64,000 nt of DNA from Cohaesibacter intestini (GCF_003324485.1 NZ_QODK01000002.1:496001-560000); one strand, 5' to 3'. Numbered from the stretch's first letter, positions 24,956-35,436 are shown. Notes: generated by a model not told the origin, from the letters alone. Program-made: numbers and translations.

Positions 24956-26292
24956 TTGTTCCGTTCCATTCTTAAGCGAGACCAATAGTCCAACCGCTTG
25001 CGCAAGTCACGCTCAAAGCCGCGTTCTACCGGCTGATAAAAGCTTTTTCGGCCCATTTCTGTCGGGAAGTAATCCTGACCGGAAAAGGCATCCGGCTCAT
25101 CGTGATCATAGCGATAGCCATCGCCATAGCCTTCTGCAGCCATCAGTTTGGTGGGCGCATTGAGAATATGTTTGGGTGGTGGCAGAGAACCTTCCTTCTT
25201 CGCCGCCTTCATCGCCGCATGATAGGCCAGATAACCCTTGTTCGATTTTGGCGCCGTCGCCAGATAGATCGCCAGCTCCGCCAGAGCATAATGCCCCTCG
25301 GGCGCCCCGATCAATTGAAAGGCCTCGCGACAGGCCATTGCCATCACCACAGCGTTCGGATCTGCCAGTCCCACATCCTCAGACGCCATCACGGTCATCC
25401 GCCGCAAAATATAAAGCGGATCTTCTCCCGCATCGAGCATCCGGCACATATAGTAAAGCGCCGCATCCGGATCAGATCCACGGATCGATTTGTGAAAGGC
25501 AGAGATCAGATTGTAATGCCCGTCCGCCGACTTGTCATAGATCGGTGCACGCCGCTGCAGAATGGTGCCCAGCTGCTCGGCGGTGAATGTCTCACCCTCA
25601 TGCGCGGCCCGCCAAACTTCCTGCGCCAGCGTCAAAGAGGACCGCCCGTCCCCGTCCGCCATCCGGACCAATGCGGCCCGCGCCTCGTCATCCAGCGGTA
25701 AGGGCTTGCCAAGCGCTTCTTCAGCCCGCGTCAGTAACTGACCGATCGCTTCATCATCAAGGCTTTTGAAGGTCAAAACCTGCGACCGAGACAGCAAAGC
25801 GGCATTCAACTCAAAGGACGGATTTTCCGTTGTCGCGCCGACCAGTACCACCGTGCCATCTTCCATCACGGGCAGAAAGCTGTCCTGTTGAGCCTTGTTG
25901 AAACGATGGATCTCGTCGACAAACAACAAGGTTGTCTTGCCCATCCTCCGGCGCTCGCGGGCTGCTTCAAACACCTTCTTGAGGTCAGCCACGCCAGAAA
26001 AAATCGCGGAAATCTGTTCAAAATGCAGGTCTGTCCCATCGGCCAACAGACGGGCAACGGTGGTTTTCCCCGTCCCCGGCGGCCCCCAAAGGATCAAGCA
26101 GCCCAGCGAGCCGCTCTTCAACATCCGTGTCAAAGTGCCATCGTCACCGACCAAATGGCCTTGTCCGACCACTTCATTCAGATGTCGGGGGCGCAACAGA
26201 TCAGCCAGAGGGCGCATCGCTCCCTCTGGCTGATCCTTGTCTTGCTTTCCTGCGGGCGTCGACAGGCCCGCCGTCTCAAACAGATTGCTCAC
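24952..26292 (-). CDS. rarA: Replication-associated recombination protein A (MgsA/RarA)
   Basis: A 446-residue AAA+ protein. Walker A GPPGTGKTT is at 70-78, Walker B LLFVDEIHRFN at 122-132, sensor 1 in VGATTENPSFELN, followed by the tetramerisation domain (about 270-430: RGSDPDAALYYMCRMLDAGE, LPPPKHILNAPTKLM). It acts at stalled replication forks and single-stranded gaps, interacting with SSB. It starts nine bases before the DegP-like protease stop and shares its stop with the crcB start, so it is part of a compact run. Confidence 0.94.
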   Translation of the reverse strand: MSNLFETAGLSTPAGKQDKDQPEGAMRPLADLLRPRHLNEVVGQGHLVGDDGTLTRMLKSGSLGCLILWGPPGTGKTTVARLLADGTDLHFEQISAIFSGVADLKKVFEAARERRRMGKTTLLFVDEIHRFNKAQQDSFLPVMEDGTVVLVGATTENPSFELNAALLSRSQVLTFKSLDDEAIGQLLTRAEEALGKPLPLDDEARAALVRMADGDGRSSLTLAQEVWRAAHEGETFTAEQLGTILQRRAPIYDKSADGHYNLISAFHKSIRGSDPDAALYYMCRMLDAGEDPLYILRRMTVMASEDVGLADPNAVVMAMACREAFQLIGAPEGHYALAELAIYLATAPKSNKGYLAYHAAMKAAKKEGSLPPPKHILNAPTKLMAAEGYGDGYRYDHDEPDAFSGQDYFPTEMGRKSFYQPVERGFERDLRKRLDYWSRLRMERNK

Positions 26293-26301
26293 GTCTTGTG
26301 C

Positions 26302-27765
26302 CTAACCACTGATGGTTGTCTTGATGGTCTGACCATTGCGTTCAATTTCCATCCGCCAGAGGCGGAAATTCTGTTCTGTCAGGATCTCCAGAACCCGTGT
26401 GGTGCGGATCACCTCGCCATTCAGCCGTCGGATGATGTCCCCCACCCGGACGCCAAGTCGGTCTGCAGTGGAGCCTTGTTCAACCTTGGCCACCACAACT
26501 CCCTTAAGGCCGGTATCCAGTCCCAGTTCCTGTGCCACGGCAGGAGACAGATTGTAAACCGTTGCACCCCCGAAAGGTGAATAACCATCAATCAGCACTG
26601 CATCGCGTGGTGGTCGCTCTGGCGCGGTTGCTGTGCGCACGGTAAGTACTTTCTCGCGCCCGTCACGCAGGATCGTCAATTCTGCTTCAGCCCCGAGTTT
26701 GACCGTCGCATAGCGATATTCAAACGCATCCGGGCTGTCGACATCCTTACCATTGACCTGCAACAGCAAATCCCCGACTTCCAATCCCGCTTCTTCCGCT
26801 GGGCCATCCTCGTCAAGCGCGGTTACAAGCACCCCACGGGGCCGATCCAACCCCAGCCCTTCGGCAATGTCCGCTGTTACCATCTGTAAGCTGCCGCCGA
26901 ACCACGCCCGCTCGATCCCCTTGCCGGAAATTGCCCCTTCCGCCACCAGACGCACCATATTGGCCGGAATGGCAAAGCCGATGCCGTTCGAGCCACCGGA
27001 GCGCGAAAAGATCGCCGTATTGACCCCAACCAGACGCCCATTCATGTCAACCAATGCGCCGCCGGAATTGCCCGGATTGATCGCCGCGTCGGTCTGAATG
27101 AAAAATTGATAATTGCTGATGCCCACATGGGTCCGCGCCAAGGCCGAGACGATGCCGCTGGTCACCGTCTGCCCCACCCCGAACGGGTTGCCAATTGCCA
27201 GCACCAGATCGCCAACCTTCAACTCATCGGAATCCGCAAACGGCAGTGATGGGAATGCCTGTTTGGGATCCCGAATTTTCAAAATGGCCAGATCGGTGCG
27301 CTCCTCATCAAGAATGATATCCGCATCAAACTCAGTCCGGTCTGCCAAAGCCACCCGCACTTCGGTCGCGCCCTTGATCACGTGATGGTTGGTGACGATC
27401 ACCCCGCTTGGATCAACAATAACACCCGAACCCAGCGACCGCTCGACCCGCTCGCGCGGCTGGCCAAAGCCATTGCCGCCAAAGAAACGCTCAAAGAAAG
27501 GATCATCAAAGAAAGGAGATCGCGCCCGCTGCTGCACCCGTCGCGTTGCATAGACATTGACCACCGCAGGGGCTGCTGCATCGACCACAGGGGAGAAACT
27601 CAGTTGCATCTCGGCCTTGCTTGCAGGCACCCTGCTTGCGGCAGCAGACGCCGCCACGGCCTTCGTCGTCACGCCCGACGATAAGACATAGTCGCTGAGA
27701 GCACCGCCTACGCCCGCCGCCACAGCAACGACAGTCAATATGGCAAGTTTTTTCGACAAAGACAT
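26302..27765 (-). CDS. DegP/DegQ (HtrA) family periplasmic serine protease
   Basis: A 487-residue HtrA protease. After an N-terminal signal anchor (LSKKLAILTVVAVAAGVGGA) come the trypsin-like domain with catalytic His-128 (VTNHHVI), Asp-158 (RTDLAIL) and Ser-234 (INPGNSGGALVD), then two PDZ domains (about 285-375 and 395-480). The LA loop (SPFFDDPFFERFFGG) is short and rich in phenylalanine. The enzyme degrades or refolds damaged envelope proteins. GAGGGG precedes ATG 27765; the frame is open a little upstream. First gene of the run protease-rarA-crcB-rluC-HAD-ATP12. Confidence 0.93.
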   Translation of the reverse strand: MSLSKKLAILTVVAVAAGVGGALSDYVLSSGVTTKAVAASAAASRVPASKAEMQLSFSPVVDAAAPAVVNVYATRRVQQRARSPFFDDPFFERFFGGNGFGQPRERVERSLGSGVIVDPSGVIVTNHHVIKGATEVRVALADRTEFDADIILDEERTDLAILKIRDPKQAFPSLPFADSDELKVGDLVLAIGNPFGVGQTVTSGIVSALARTHVGISNYQFFIQTDAAINPGNSGGALVDMNGRLVGVNTAIFSRSGGSNGIGFAIPANMVRLVAEGAISGKGIERAWFGGSLQMVTADIAEGLGLDRPRGVLVTALDEDGPAEEAGLEVGDLLLQVNGKDVDSPDAFEYRYATVKLGAEAELTILRDGREKVLTVRTATAPERPPRDAVLIDGYSPFGGATVYNLSPAVAQELGLDTGLKGVVVAKVEQGSTADRLGVRVGDIIRRLNGEVIRTTRVLEILTEQNFRLWRMEIERNGQTIKTTISG

Positions 27766-27989
27766 GCTGACACCCCTCTTTTCAATCATAAGCAAATCAT
27801 ATACCCGCGCGCTGATCCGTCACGGGAAAATTCATGTCCGAAAAGCTAGGACCGTGAGCGGGCAAAACTAAGGTCACCCACGGCACCATCTTTTATCATT
27901 GCCAAGAATTAATCAAACAGCAGAGGTTCTTAATGTCCCACTGTCCGCAATTTGTGGCTCACACCGATCGACTAAGGCAGCCTCAAACG

Positions 27990-28019
27990 AAAAAGGGGTG
28001 ACCAATGGCCACCCCTTTA
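27990..28019 (-). terminator. Terminator of the alpha operon (after rplQ)
   Basis: On the minus strand AAAGGGGTG pairs with CACCCCTTT around a short inner loop (GGCCATTGG, partly self-pairing) and runs into T5. It starts 22 bases after the rplQ stop and marks the end of the ribosomal superoperon. Confidence 0.93.
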
Positions 28020-28041
28020 AACTTATCAACCGGCAACAAGC

Positions 28042-28461
28042 TTACGCTGCGTCTTCGGTTTCAACTTCCTGCGTTGGACCGGAGTCTTTGCCGCGAGCCT
28101 CAGGATCACGATCAACAAGCTCGATCACAGCCATTGGCGCGTTGTCGCCATAGCGGAAGCCGGCTTTCAGAACGCGGGTATAGCCGCCCTGACGTTCGGT
28201 GTAACGCTCGCCGAGTACGTCGAACAATTTCTTGACCATGTCTTTGTCACGGATCTGGGAAATTGCCTGACGACGGGCATGCAGATCACCGCGTTTTGCC
28301 AGAGTGATGAGTTTGTCTGCGATCGGCTTGAGTTCTTTAGCCTTAGGCAGGGTGGTTACGATTTGCTCATGCTTGATCAAAGCTGCCGCCATGTTGGCGA
28401 ACATTGCCTTGCGATGAGAAGCTGTGCGATTGAGCTTGCGACCTGATTTGCCGTGGCGCAT
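28042..28461 (-). CDS. rplQ: 50S ribosomal protein L17
   Basis: A 139-residue L17. The N terminus [20 protein letters not shown] and the core [19 protein letters not shown] are diagnostic. The end ([19 protein letters not shown]) is an acidic tail about 12 residues longer than E. coli L17, as is common in alphaproteobacteria. L17 sits at the peptide-exit side of the 50S subunit. It is the last gene of the alpha operon, 46 bases after rpoA. Confidence 0.97.
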   Translation of the reverse strand: MRHGKSGRKLNRTASHRKAMFANMAAALIKHEQIVTTLPKAKELKPIADKLITLAKRGDLHARRQAISQIRDKDMVKKLFDVLGERYTERQGGYTRVLKAGFRYGDNAPMAVIELVDRDPEARGKDSGPTQEVETEDAA

Positions 28462-28507
28462 TGCCCTCTCCTTTTCCTATCCGACGGTATCACACCGTGG
28501 GTAACAA

Positions 28508-29524
28508 TTAGTACTGATCTTCGTAGCGCTTGGCGAGATCGTCGATATTTTCAGGCGGCCATGCCTGAACTTCCATGCCCAGATGCAAACCCATCTGTGC
28601 GAGGACTTCTTTGATCTCGTTGAGCGACTTACGGCCAAAGTTCGGCGTGCGGAGCATTTCCGCTTCCGTTTTCTGGATAAGATCACCGATGTAAACAATG
28701 TTGTCGTTTTTCAGGCAGTTTGCGGAACGGACAGACAGTTCCAGCTCGTCCACTTTCTTGAGCAGTGCTGGATTGAATGCCAATTCCTGGGTCTGTTCCT
28801 GAACAACTTCTTTTTCCGGCTCTTCGAAATTGACGAAGATGGACAGCTGGTCCTGAAGAATGCGTGCAGCAAAAGCCACCGCATCATCAGGCTTCACGGA
28901 ACCATCAGTTTCAATATTCATGATGAGCTTGTCATAATCGAGAACTTGACCCTCACGGGTATTCTCAACCTTGTAAGCAACACGCTTGACCGGAGAATAG
29001 AGGCTGTCAACCGGGATCAGACCGATCGGAGCATCGTCCGGACGGTTCTGAGTTGCGGTCACATAACCCTTGCCACTATCGACAGTGAATTCCATGCGAA
29101 GCTCGGCACCAACGTCCAAAGTGCAAAGCGGCAGTTCCGGATTCAGGATTTCGACATCGCCGACAACCTGAATATCACCTGCACGCACAACACCCGGGCC
29201 TTCCTTGCGGAGAACCATACGCTTCGGGCCCTCACTTTCCATGCGCAACGCGATTTCCTTGACGTTCAGGATCAGATCCGTCACGTCTTCGCGAACACCG
29301 GAAATGGAGGAAAACTCATGCAAAACACCGTCAATCTGGATGGCGGTCACTGCTGCCCCTTGCAGGGAAGACAGAAGGACACGACGCAGGGCATTGCCCA
29401 AGGTCATGCCAAAACCACGCTCCAGAGGCTCGGCAACCACTGTGGCGAGACGCAACTCGTCGTCGCCCGGGGTGATTTCGAGCTTGGTTGGCTTGATAAG
29501 TTCCTGCCAGTTTTTCTGAATCAC
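28508..29524 (-). CDS. rpoA: DNA-directed RNA polymerase subunit alpha
   Basis: A 338-residue alpha subunit. The N-terminal domain (1-235) has [20 protein letters not shown] and the dimerisation region; the C-terminal domain (about 255-325) has [20 protein letters not shown] and [17 protein letters not shown], which contact UP elements and activators. The start is GTG 29524 with AGGGTTGAG upstream. Between rpsK and rplQ, as usual in the alpha operon. Confidence 0.98.
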   Translation of the reverse strand: MIQKNWQELIKPTKLEITPGDDELRLATVVAEPLERGFGMTLGNALRRVLLSSLQGAAVTAIQIDGVLHEFSSISGVREDVTDLILNVKEIALRMESEGPKRMVLRKEGPGVVRAGDIQVVGDVEILNPELPLCTLDVGAELRMEFTVDSGKGYVTATQNRPDDAPIGLIPVDSLYSPVKRVAYKVENTREGQVLDYDKLIMNIETDGSVKPDDAVAFAARILQDQLSIFVNFEEPEKEVVQEQTQELAFNPALLKKVDELELSVRSANCLKNDNIVYIGDLIQKTEAEMLRTPNFGRKSLNEIKEVLAQMGLHLGMEVQAWPPENIDDLAKRYEDQY

Positions 29525-29611
29525 GTCTCAACCCTTTCTCGTTCCGGGGAGATACCCCACCTTTTGCTGCTATGGTCCAGCCACAGCGAGCGGCAGGGAA
29601 CCTGAAAATTA

Positions 29612-30001
29612 TTAGACGCGACGACGCTTGCGCGGACGACAGCCATTGTGCGGAATTGGGGACACATCACGAATAGAGGTGATGGTGAAACCAAGTGCCT
29701 GAAGGGCACGCAGGGCTGATTCACGACCCGAACCAGGGCCTTTGACTTCAACTTCGAGTGTCTTCATGCCATGCTCGGCAGCTTTTTTGCCAGCATCTTC
29801 ACCAGCCATCTGCGCGGCGAATGGGGTGGACTTACGAGAGCCCTTGAAGCCCATTGCACCAGCCGAAGACCAGGAAATGGTATTTCCCTGTGCATCGGAG
29901 ATGGTGATCATGGTGTTGTTGAAGGTCGAATTCACATGCGCTACACCGGACGTAATATTCTTACGTTCGCGACGCTTAACGCGCGAGGCATCTTTCGCCA
30001 T
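29612..30001 (-). CDS. rpsK: 30S ribosomal protein S11
   Basis: A 129-residue S11, identical in length to the E. coli protein. [40 protein letters not shown] and the C-terminal [20 protein letters not shown] are highly conserved. It binds the 16S platform near the mRNA exit and 3-prime end. The order rpsM-rpsK-rpoA-rplQ is kept; rpsD, which lies between rpsK and rpoA in E. coli, is absent here, as in alphaproteobacteria generally. Confidence 0.97.
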   Translation of the reverse strand: MAKDASRVKRRERKNITSGVAHVNSTFNNTMITISDAQGNTISWSSAGAMGFKGSRKSTPFAAQMAGEDAGKKAAEHGMKTLEVEVKGPGSGRESALRALQALGFTITSIRDVSPIPHNGCRPRKRRRV

Positions 30002-30061
30002 ATTCTTTCCTCGATCTCTACACCGCCGTTATACCAGCGGCTCCACCGGACAAACCGTGGA

Positions 30062-30430
30062 TTATTTCTTCTTACCAGCAATCGCTTTCGCAGGACCTTT
30101 ACGGGTGCGAGCGTTGGTGTGCGTGCGCTGACCACGAACGGGCAGACCACGACGATGGCGCAGGCCACGGTAGCAACCCAGATCCATCAGGCGCTTGATG
30201 TTCATGGCGGTCTCACGGCGCAGGTCACCTTCTACGGTGTAGCCAGCGTCGATCACTTCGCGCATTTTCAGAACTTCAGCATCAGTGAGGTCGGCGACGC
30301 GACGCTCTGGAGCGATGTTGACTTGTTCGGTGATTTCCTTGGCAAATTTGGGTCCAATGCCATGGATATACTGAAGCGCGATGATGACGCGCTTGTTCGT
30401 CGGAATGTTGACGCCAGCAATACGGGCCAC
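30062..30430 (-). CDS. rpsM: 30S ribosomal protein S13
   Basis: A 122-residue S13 starting at GTG 30430, which has AAGGAG seven bases upstream and gives the standard N terminus [15 protein letters not shown]; the longer open frame above it is leader sequence. [13 protein letters not shown] and the basic C terminus [20 protein letters not shown] followed by [15 protein letters not shown] are intact. S13 contacts the 50S subunit and P-site tRNA in the 30S head. A 276-base leader separates it from adk. Confidence 0.97.
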   Translation of the reverse strand: MARIAGVNIPTNKRVIIALQYIHGIGPKFAKEITEQVNIAPERRVADLTDAEVLKMREVIDAGYTVEGDLRRETAMNIKRLMDLGCYRGLRHRRGLPVRGQRTHTNARTRKGPAKAIAGKKK

Positions 30431-30620
30431 GTCTGATCTCCTTATATGCAGGCAGTCCGCAAGGACTGGATGCATCCGGGTGAAGCTCCTCCCCATCCTT
30501 AGCACCAAGACAGCGGCACTTAATGGCAAGAAACACTTTTGTTGTTTATTGGCGCCGATGACCCAAGGGTCATACAGAACGCACAAAATGTGCCCGAAAG
30601 CTCTGGGCTTCCGAACACAG

Positions 30621-30657
30621 AGCCGCATTTTATGCGGCTAGCGCCGGTTACTACCGG
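30621..30657 (-). promoter_or_regulatory. Two hairpins in the rpsM leader
   Basis: AGCCGCA/TGCGGCT (30621-30639, five-base loop) and CCGGT/ACCGG (30644-30657, four-base loop) lie next to each other in the 276-base gap between adk and rpsM. Neither is followed by a T tract on the minus strand. They may be leader structures for autogenous control or mRNA stability. Confidence 0.4.
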
Positions 30658-30677
30658 ATTCAGAATGCAAGAGTCAA
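30648..30677 (-). promoter_or_regulatory. Candidate promoter for rpsM-rpsK-rpoA-rplQ
   Basis: On the minus strand TTGACT (30677-30672) and TAGTAA (30653-30648) are separated by 18 bases. It lies just after adk and would give a 5-prime leader of about 210 bases containing the AGCCGCA hairpin at its very start. Sequence-only prediction. Confidence 0.35.
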
Positions 30678-30706
30678 GCCATCCAGAGCGAAAAACGCGA
30701 GAAAAC

Positions 30707-31273
30707 TCAACTCAGCACATCCTTGATCGACTGAGCGACCTGTTCGATGTCCTGCATACCGTCAACCGTCTTCAACTCGCCGGTCTTGGTGTAGAAGTCG
30801 ATCAGAGGCTCGGTCTGTGCCTTGTATACCGCAAGGCGCTTCTTCAGGGCTTCCGCATTGTCGTCGGCACGAACCTCGGCGCTCTCAGACGCACGTTTTT
30901 CGATACGGGACAACAGAATGCCTTCGTCTACGCGGATCTCGACCACTGCGTCGAGTTCCATCTTCTTATTCTTAAGCAACTCGGTGAGTGCTTCTGCCTG
31001 AGCAATCGTGCGTGGAAAGCCGTCGAGGATAAAACCGTTGGCGCAATCCGGCTCTTCAACACGATCGGAAATGATGGACACGACGATCTCGTCCGAGACC
31101 AGCTCGCCACGATCCATGACTTCCTTGGCAGCCAGGCCGACCGGGGTCTTTGCAGCCACCGCAGCACGTAGCATTTCACCGGTGGAAAGCTGCACAATCT
31201 TGTAATCCTGCACAAGGCGCTCGGCCTGTGTGCCCTTACCTGCCCCCGGAGGTCCAAGCAGAATCAGTCTCAT
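30707..31273 (-). CDS. adk: Adenylate kinase, short-LID form
   Basis: A 188-residue adenylate kinase. P loop [12 protein letters not shown] at 5-16, NMP-binding [15 protein letters not shown], and the LID region [17 protein letters not shown], which lacks the roughly 25-residue insertion and the zinc cysteines of the long form. It equilibrates 2 ADP with ATP and AMP. The start overlaps the secY stop as ATGA. Its position between secY and rpsM is the usual alphaproteobacterial order. Confidence 0.97.
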   Translation of the reverse strand: MRLILLGPPGAGKGTQAERLVQDYKIVQLSTGEMLRAAVAAKTPVGLAAKEVMDRGELVSDEIVVSIISDRVEEPDCANGFILDGFPRTIAQAEALTELLKNKKMELDAVVEIRVDEGILLSRIEKRASESAEVRADDNAEALKKRLAVYKAQTEPLIDFYTKTGELKTVDGMQDIEQVAQSIKDVLS

Positions 31274-32601
31274 CGACGTTTACCCCTCAACTTCGATTTT
31301 TTGACCAGCCCTTCATATTGATGGGCCAGCAGATGTCCCTGGATCTGTGACACAGTGTCCATGGTGACACTGACCACAATCAAAAGGGACGTACCGCCGA
31401 AGTAGAATGGCACACCCGTAGCCGAGATCAGGAATTCAGGCAGAAGACAGACGAGAACCATGTAGATCGCACCCAGCACAGAAACGCGTGTCAGGATACG
31501 GTCGATATATTCTGCAGTTCTCTGACCTGGTCTGATGCCCGGAATAAAGCCGCCATGCTTCTTCAGATTGTCCGCAGTTTCCTGCGGGTTGAACACAATT
31601 GCTGTGTAGAAGAAAACGAAGAAGACAATCAAGGCCGCATATAGAATCATATACAGAGGTTGACCATGACCGAGCAAAGCGGTGACTGTGTTCAACCAGT
31701 CAGGCCCCTGCCCCGACACGAAGTTGGCAACCGTGATTGGCAGCAACAAAAGTGAGGAGGCAAAGATCGCCGGGATCACACCGGCCGTGTTGAGCTTCAG
31801 TGGCAAGTGAGAGGTTTCGCCCTGGAACATCTGGCGACCAACCTGACGCTTTGGATACTGAATGATCAGGCGACGCTGTGCACGCTCCATGAAGACGATG
31901 AAGGCAATCACGATAATCGCAACAGCAATCACGCCCAGAATGATAGCAGTGGACAGGGAACCCTGACGACCCAGTTCCAGCGTGTTGGCAACCGCCGAAG
32001 GCAGACCAGCCACAATACCGGAGAAAATGATCAGCGAGATACCGTTACCAATGCCGCGCGCCGTGATCTGTTCACCAAGCCACATCATGAACATGGTGCC
32101 GCCAACCAGCGTCAGCACAGCGGAGAAACGGAAGAACATACCCGGATCCACCACGATATTGGAGGATCCCTCAAGACCGACCGAAATACCGTATGCCTGC
32201 AAGGTCGCAAGAACAACGGTGCCGTAGCGGGTATATTGGTTGATGACCTTGCGGCCACGCTCACCATCCTTCTTCAGCGCTTCCAGTGTCGGAGACACGG
32301 TAGTCATCAGCTGAATGATAATGGACGCGGAAATATAGGGCATGATTCCGAGCGCAAAGATCGCCATACGGCCGACCGCGCCGCCAGAAAACATGTTGAA
32401 CAGGCCGAGAATGCCGTTCTGATTGTTGTTGAAGGCTTGCGCCAAAGCTTCAGGATTGATCCCTGGAAGCGGAATATACGTCCCGAGCCGATAAACCAAC
32501 AAAGCACCCAGCGTAAACCAGATGCGTTTCTTCAGCTCTTCTGCTTTTGCAAAGGCGCCAAAATTGATGTTGGCGGCGAGTTGTTCTGCTGCCGAAGCCA
32601 T
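31270..32601 (-). CDS. secY: Preprotein translocase subunit SecY
   Basis: A 443-residue protein with ten membrane helices. [26 protein letters not shown] opens the protein; the plug region [21 protein letters not shown] and [31 protein letters not shown] are typical. SecY forms the protein-conducting channel with SecE (encoded at 58674) and SecG. It lies 151 bases downstream of rplO behind a strong terminator, so it probably has its own promoter or depends on read-through. Confidence 0.98.
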   Translation of the reverse strand: MASAAEQLAANINFGAFAKAEELKKRIWFTLGALLVYRLGTYIPLPGINPEALAQAFNNNQNGILGLFNMFSGGAVGRMAIFALGIMPYISASIIIQLMTTVSPTLEALKKDGERGRKVINQYTRYGTVVLATLQAYGISVGLEGSSNIVVDPGMFFRFSAVLTLVGGTMFMMWLGEQITARGIGNGISLIIFSGIVAGLPSAVANTLELGRQGSLSTAIILGVIAVAIIVIAFIVFMERAQRRLIIQYPKRQVGRQMFQGETSHLPLKLNTAGVIPAIFASSLLLLPITVANFVSGQGPDWLNTVTALLGHGQPLYMILYAALIVFFVFFYTAIVFNPQETADNLKKHGGFIPGIRPGQRTAEYIDRILTRVSVLGAIYMVLVCLLPEFLISATGVPFYFGGTSLLIVVSVTMDTVSQIQGHLLAHQYEGLVKKSKLRGKRR

Positions 32602-32719
32602 ATTCTACTCCGCTTATAGCGCTGATTCGAATCGTCAGTTGATCCGGTAAATATAGGTGCGCCAAAACAAATGTATAGAGCAAGGTGCAGGAAGTGCCCT
32701 GCTCCTTAGCTCTAAACGC

Positions 32720-32749
32720 AAAAAAAAGGAGGGCTCCTGCGAGCCCTCT
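32720..32749 (-). terminator. Strong intrinsic terminator between rplO and secY
   Basis: On the minus strand AGAGGGCTC and GAGCCCTCCT pair around a four-base loop (GCAG), followed by a T8 tract. It begins four bases after the rplO stop codon region and lies inside what is normally a continuous spc operon. Confidence 0.93.
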
Positions 32750-32752
32750 CTC

Positions 32753-33223
32753 TTATTCTTTTTCTTCGCCGAGGATCTTGACGGATCCACCTGCTTTTTC
32801 AACAGCGGCGATGGCTGCCTTGGAAGCGCCTTCAATTTCGAAGGCGACCTTGGCGGTCAACTCACCATCGCTGAGCAGGCGAACGCCATCGCGCAAACGA
32901 CGAACGATGCCAGCTTCTTTCAAGACAGCAACGGTAACGGTCGCAGATGCGTCCAGTTTACCTGCATCGATGGCCTGCTGGATGCGGCCAACGGATACGG
33001 TGTTGAAGTCTTTTGCGAAGATGTTGTTAAAACCACGCTTTGGCAGACGGCGATGCAATGGCATCTGACCACCTTCAAAGCCCTTGATAGCAACACCAGA
33101 GCGAGATTTCTGACCCTTGACACCACGGCCGCCGGTTTTACCGACACCCGAGCCGATGCCGCGACCAACGCGCTTGCGGTAATGCGTAGCGCCGTCGTTA
33201 TCGCGAATTTCGTTGAGCTTCAT
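32753..33223 (-). CDS. rplO: 50S ribosomal protein L15
   Basis: A 156-residue L15 starting at ATG 33223 with GGGAGA upstream. [26 protein letters not shown] and [20 protein letters not shown] form the glycine- and arginine-rich N terminus that threads into 23S rRNA; the rest (from about residue 70, [15 protein letters not shown]) is the globular domain. The acidic end VKILGEEKE is followed at once by a terminator. The gap from rpmD is 16 bases. Confidence 0.97.
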   Translation of the reverse strand: MKLNEIRDNDGATHYRKRVGRGIGSGVGKTGGRGVKGQKSRSGVAIKGFEGGQMPLHRRLPKRGFNNIFAKDFNTVSVGRIQQAIDAGKLDASATVTVAVLKEAGIVRRLRDGVRLLSDGELTAKVAFEIEGASKAAIAAVEKAGGSVKILGEEKE

Positions 33224-33239
33224 AATACTCTCCCGCCTC

Positions 33240-33437
33240 TTAGCCTTCATCCACAACGCGGACGAGGTGAGAGACTTTAGCGATCATGCCGCGAACTTCA
33301 GGGGTATCCTGAAGGGTACGACGACGATGCATTTTGTTCAGACCAAGACCAACCAGCGTAGCACGCTGATCTTTTGGCCGACGCAAAGGGCTGCCGATCT
33401 GTTCAACAGTAACGGTGCCCTGTTCCTTCTTAGCCAT
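33240..33437 (-). CDS. rpmD: 50S ribosomal protein L30
   Basis: A 65-residue L30: [29 protein letters not shown] (split here for the reader: [16 protein letters not shown], then [16 protein letters not shown]) and the closing [15 protein letters not shown] match the family throughout. It binds 23S rRNA near the central protuberance. It lies between rpsE (44 bases upstream) and rplO. Confidence 0.96.
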   Translation of the reverse strand: MAKKEQGTVTVEQIGSPLRRPKDQRATLVGLGLNKMHRRRTLQDTPEVRGMIAKVSHLVRVVDEG

Positions 33438-33481
33438 GTCCGGCTCCTCTTCTTTGGGACGAAAAACCCTTCCGAGCGCAC

Positions 33482-34030
33482 TTATGCGTCGGAGCGGCCT
33501 CCGTCAACAACACGACGACGAGCCTGGAGCGTGGAGACTTTGAGGCCACGACGAGCAGCAACACCACGAGGGCTGTCTTCTGCTTTCAGGGCATCGAAGG
33601 TTGCACGTACCATGTTGTAAGGGTTAGAGGTGCCAACAGACTTGGCAACCACGTCCTGCACGCCCAGCGTTTCAAACACTGCACGCATTGGACCACCCGC
33701 AATGATACCGGTACCCGGAGGTGCAGCACGCAGCATAACTTTACCAGCGCCATGGCGACCGGCAACGTCGTGATGCAGCGTACGACCCTCACGCAGAGGC
33801 ACGCGGATCATGTTGCGCTTGGCAGCCTCAGAAGCTTTACGAATGGCTTCTGGCACTTCGCGCGCCTTACCGTGACCAAAGCCTACACGGCCCTTTTGAT
33901 CACCAATTACGACGAGCGCAGCAAATCCGAAGCGACGGCCACCTTTAACCACTTTGGCAACGCGGTTGATGTGGACGAGTCGGTCGACGAATTCGCTTTC
34001 GCGCTCTTCACGATCAATCTTCTTGTTCAT
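33482..34030 (-). CDS. rpsE: 30S ribosomal protein S5
   Basis: A 182-residue S5. [18 protein letters not shown] and [19 protein letters not shown] form the double-stranded RNA-binding domain; the C-terminal part has [16 protein letters not shown] and [20 protein letters not shown]. The loop [11 protein letters not shown], where spectinomycin resistance arises, has the usual wild-type sequence. A C-terminal extension of about 15 residues beyond E. coli is basic. S5 contributes to decoding accuracy and mRNA helicase activity. Confidence 0.97.
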   Translation of the reverse strand: MNKKIDREERESEFVDRLVHINRVAKVVKGGRRFGFAALVVIGDQKGRVGFGHGKAREVPEAIRKASEAAKRNMIRVPLREGRTLHHDVAGRHGAGKVMLRAAPPGTGIIAGGPMRAVFETLGVQDVVAKSVGTSNPYNMVRATFDALKAEDSPRGVAARRGLKVSTLQARRRVVDGGRSDA

Positions 34031-34071
34031 GAGTTTTCTTCTCTCGTCGGAGCGATCGGTTGCCCGAACGG

Positions 34072-34434
34072 TTAGAAATTCAATCCGCCTTCACGCGCAG
34101 CATCTGCGAGTGATTTGATACGGCCGTGGTAGATGTAACCACCACGATCAAAGACTACGTCCTTCACGCCAGCGGCTGTTGCGCGTTCCGCAATCAGCTT
34201 GCCAACTTCCGAAGCGGCGGCTTTGTCCGCGCCGGTCGCAAGCTTCTCACGCAGATCTTTCTCGATAGAGGAAGCCGATACAACTGTAACGCCTTTCTCA
34301 TCGTCGATGATCTGTGCATAGATGTGCTTGGAAGACCGGTTAACACTCAAACGCGGACGGCCGTTGGCAGTCTTTTTCAGGGCGCGCCGCACACGTGCAC
34401 GACGGCGCTCAAACTGAGATTGTGCCTTCGCCAT
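34072..34434 (-). CDS. rplR: 50S ribosomal protein L18
   Basis: A 120-residue L18 with the basic N terminus [40 protein letters not shown], and the C-terminal [20 protein letters not shown] and AREGGLNF. It binds 5S rRNA in the central protuberance. It follows rplF by 12 bases and precedes rpsE. Confidence 0.97.
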   Translation of the reverse strand: MAKAQSQFERRRARVRRALKKTANGRPRLSVNRSSKHIYAQIIDDEKGVTVVSASSIEKDLREKLATGADKAAASEVGKLIAERATAAGVKDVVFDRGGYIYHGRIKSLADAAREGGLNF

Positions 34435-34446
34435 AATAAGTTTCCG

Positions 34447-34980
34447 TTACTTCTTCTTACCTTCCTTGCGGAAGATAAATTCATCACTATACTTGATACC
34501 CTTGCCTTTGTAGGGCTCAGGTGGACGATATTTACGGATCTCTGCAGCAACCTGCCCAACGGACTGTTTGTCGATGCCGTTCACAGTGATCTCGGTTGGC
34601 TTTGGACAAGCAACCGTGATCCCTTCGGGAACTTCATACAGAACATCGTGGGAAAGACCGAGAGCCAGCTGAAGGTCGTTGCCCTTCATCTGGGCGCGGT
34701 AACCAACGCCGTTGATTTCAAGTTTCTTTTCGAAACCTGCAGAAACACCAGTCAGGATGTTGAGAATCTGGGTGCGGGTCATACCCCACAGCGAGCGCGC
34801 AGTTTTTGAATTGCTGCGTGGCTCGACCAGAATACCATCATCCGTCAATTTGGCATCAACGTCATCGCAAAGCACAAAAGACAATTCGCCTTTCGGGCCT
34901 TTCGCTTTGACGGTTTTGCCATCGATCGTTGCAGTAACGCCAGCAGGCACTGCAACAGGCTTTTTACCAATACGTGACAT
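34447..34980 (-). CDS. rplF: 50S ribosomal protein L6
   Basis: A 177-residue L6, same length as in E. coli, made of two related domains. [20 protein letters not shown] starts the first; [20 protein letters not shown] and the closing [16 protein letters not shown] are conserved. It lies near the sarcin-ricin loop and L7/L12 stalk base. The gap from rpsH is 44 bases. Confidence 0.97.
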   Translation of the reverse strand: MSRIGKKPVAVPAGVTATIDGKTVKAKGPKGELSFVLCDDVDAKLTDDGILVEPRSNSKTARSLWGMTRTQILNILTGVSAGFEKKLEINGVGYRAQMKGNDLQLALGLSHDVLYEVPEGITVACPKPTEITVNGIDKQSVGQVAAEIRKYRPPEPYKGKGIKYSDEFIFRKEGKKK

Positions 34981-35024
34981 AAGACTAACCTGTCCGGATC
35001 TAGAGCAACAAAGTCAGTGCCGCA

Positions 35025-35423
35025 TCAGAAGACGCGACACAGAACCTCACCACCCACATTTTGCTCACGAGCGTCATGATCGGCCATCACACCTTTCGGT
35101 GTGGACACGATCGACACGCCAAGACCGTTGTGAATGCGTGGAATATTCTTCACGGACGCATACACGCGACGGCCAGGCTTGGACACGCGTTGGATTTCAC
35201 GGATCACCGGTTCGCCATCGAAATATTTCAATTCGATTTCGAGCTCGGACTTACCGCCTTCAAATTCGACGGTGGTGTAGCCGCGGATGTACCCTTCTGA
35301 AGCCAAAACGTCAAGTACGCGCTGACGCAATTTGGATGCAGGAGTGGAAACTTTGGTTTTGCTACGCATCTGCGCATTGCGGATGCGGGTCAGCATATCC
35401 CCCAAGGGATCGGTCATTGCCAT
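35025..35423 (-). CDS. rpsH: 30S ribosomal protein S8
   Basis: A 132-residue S8. [14 protein letters not shown] opens it and [47 protein letters not shown] end it. S8 binds helix 21 of 16S rRNA and, in E. coli, represses the spc operon by binding a mimic in the rplE leader; whether that happens here cannot be told. ATG 35423 or 35417 may be the start. Confidence 0.97.
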   Translation of the reverse strand: MAMTDPLGDMLTRIRNAQMRSKTKVSTPASKLRQRVLDVLASEGYIRGYTTVEFEGGKSELEIELKYFDGEPVIREIQRVSKPGRRVYASVKNIPRIHNGLGVSIVSTPKGVMADHDAREQNVGGEVLCRVF

Positions 35424-35436
35424 ATTACCGCGCTCC

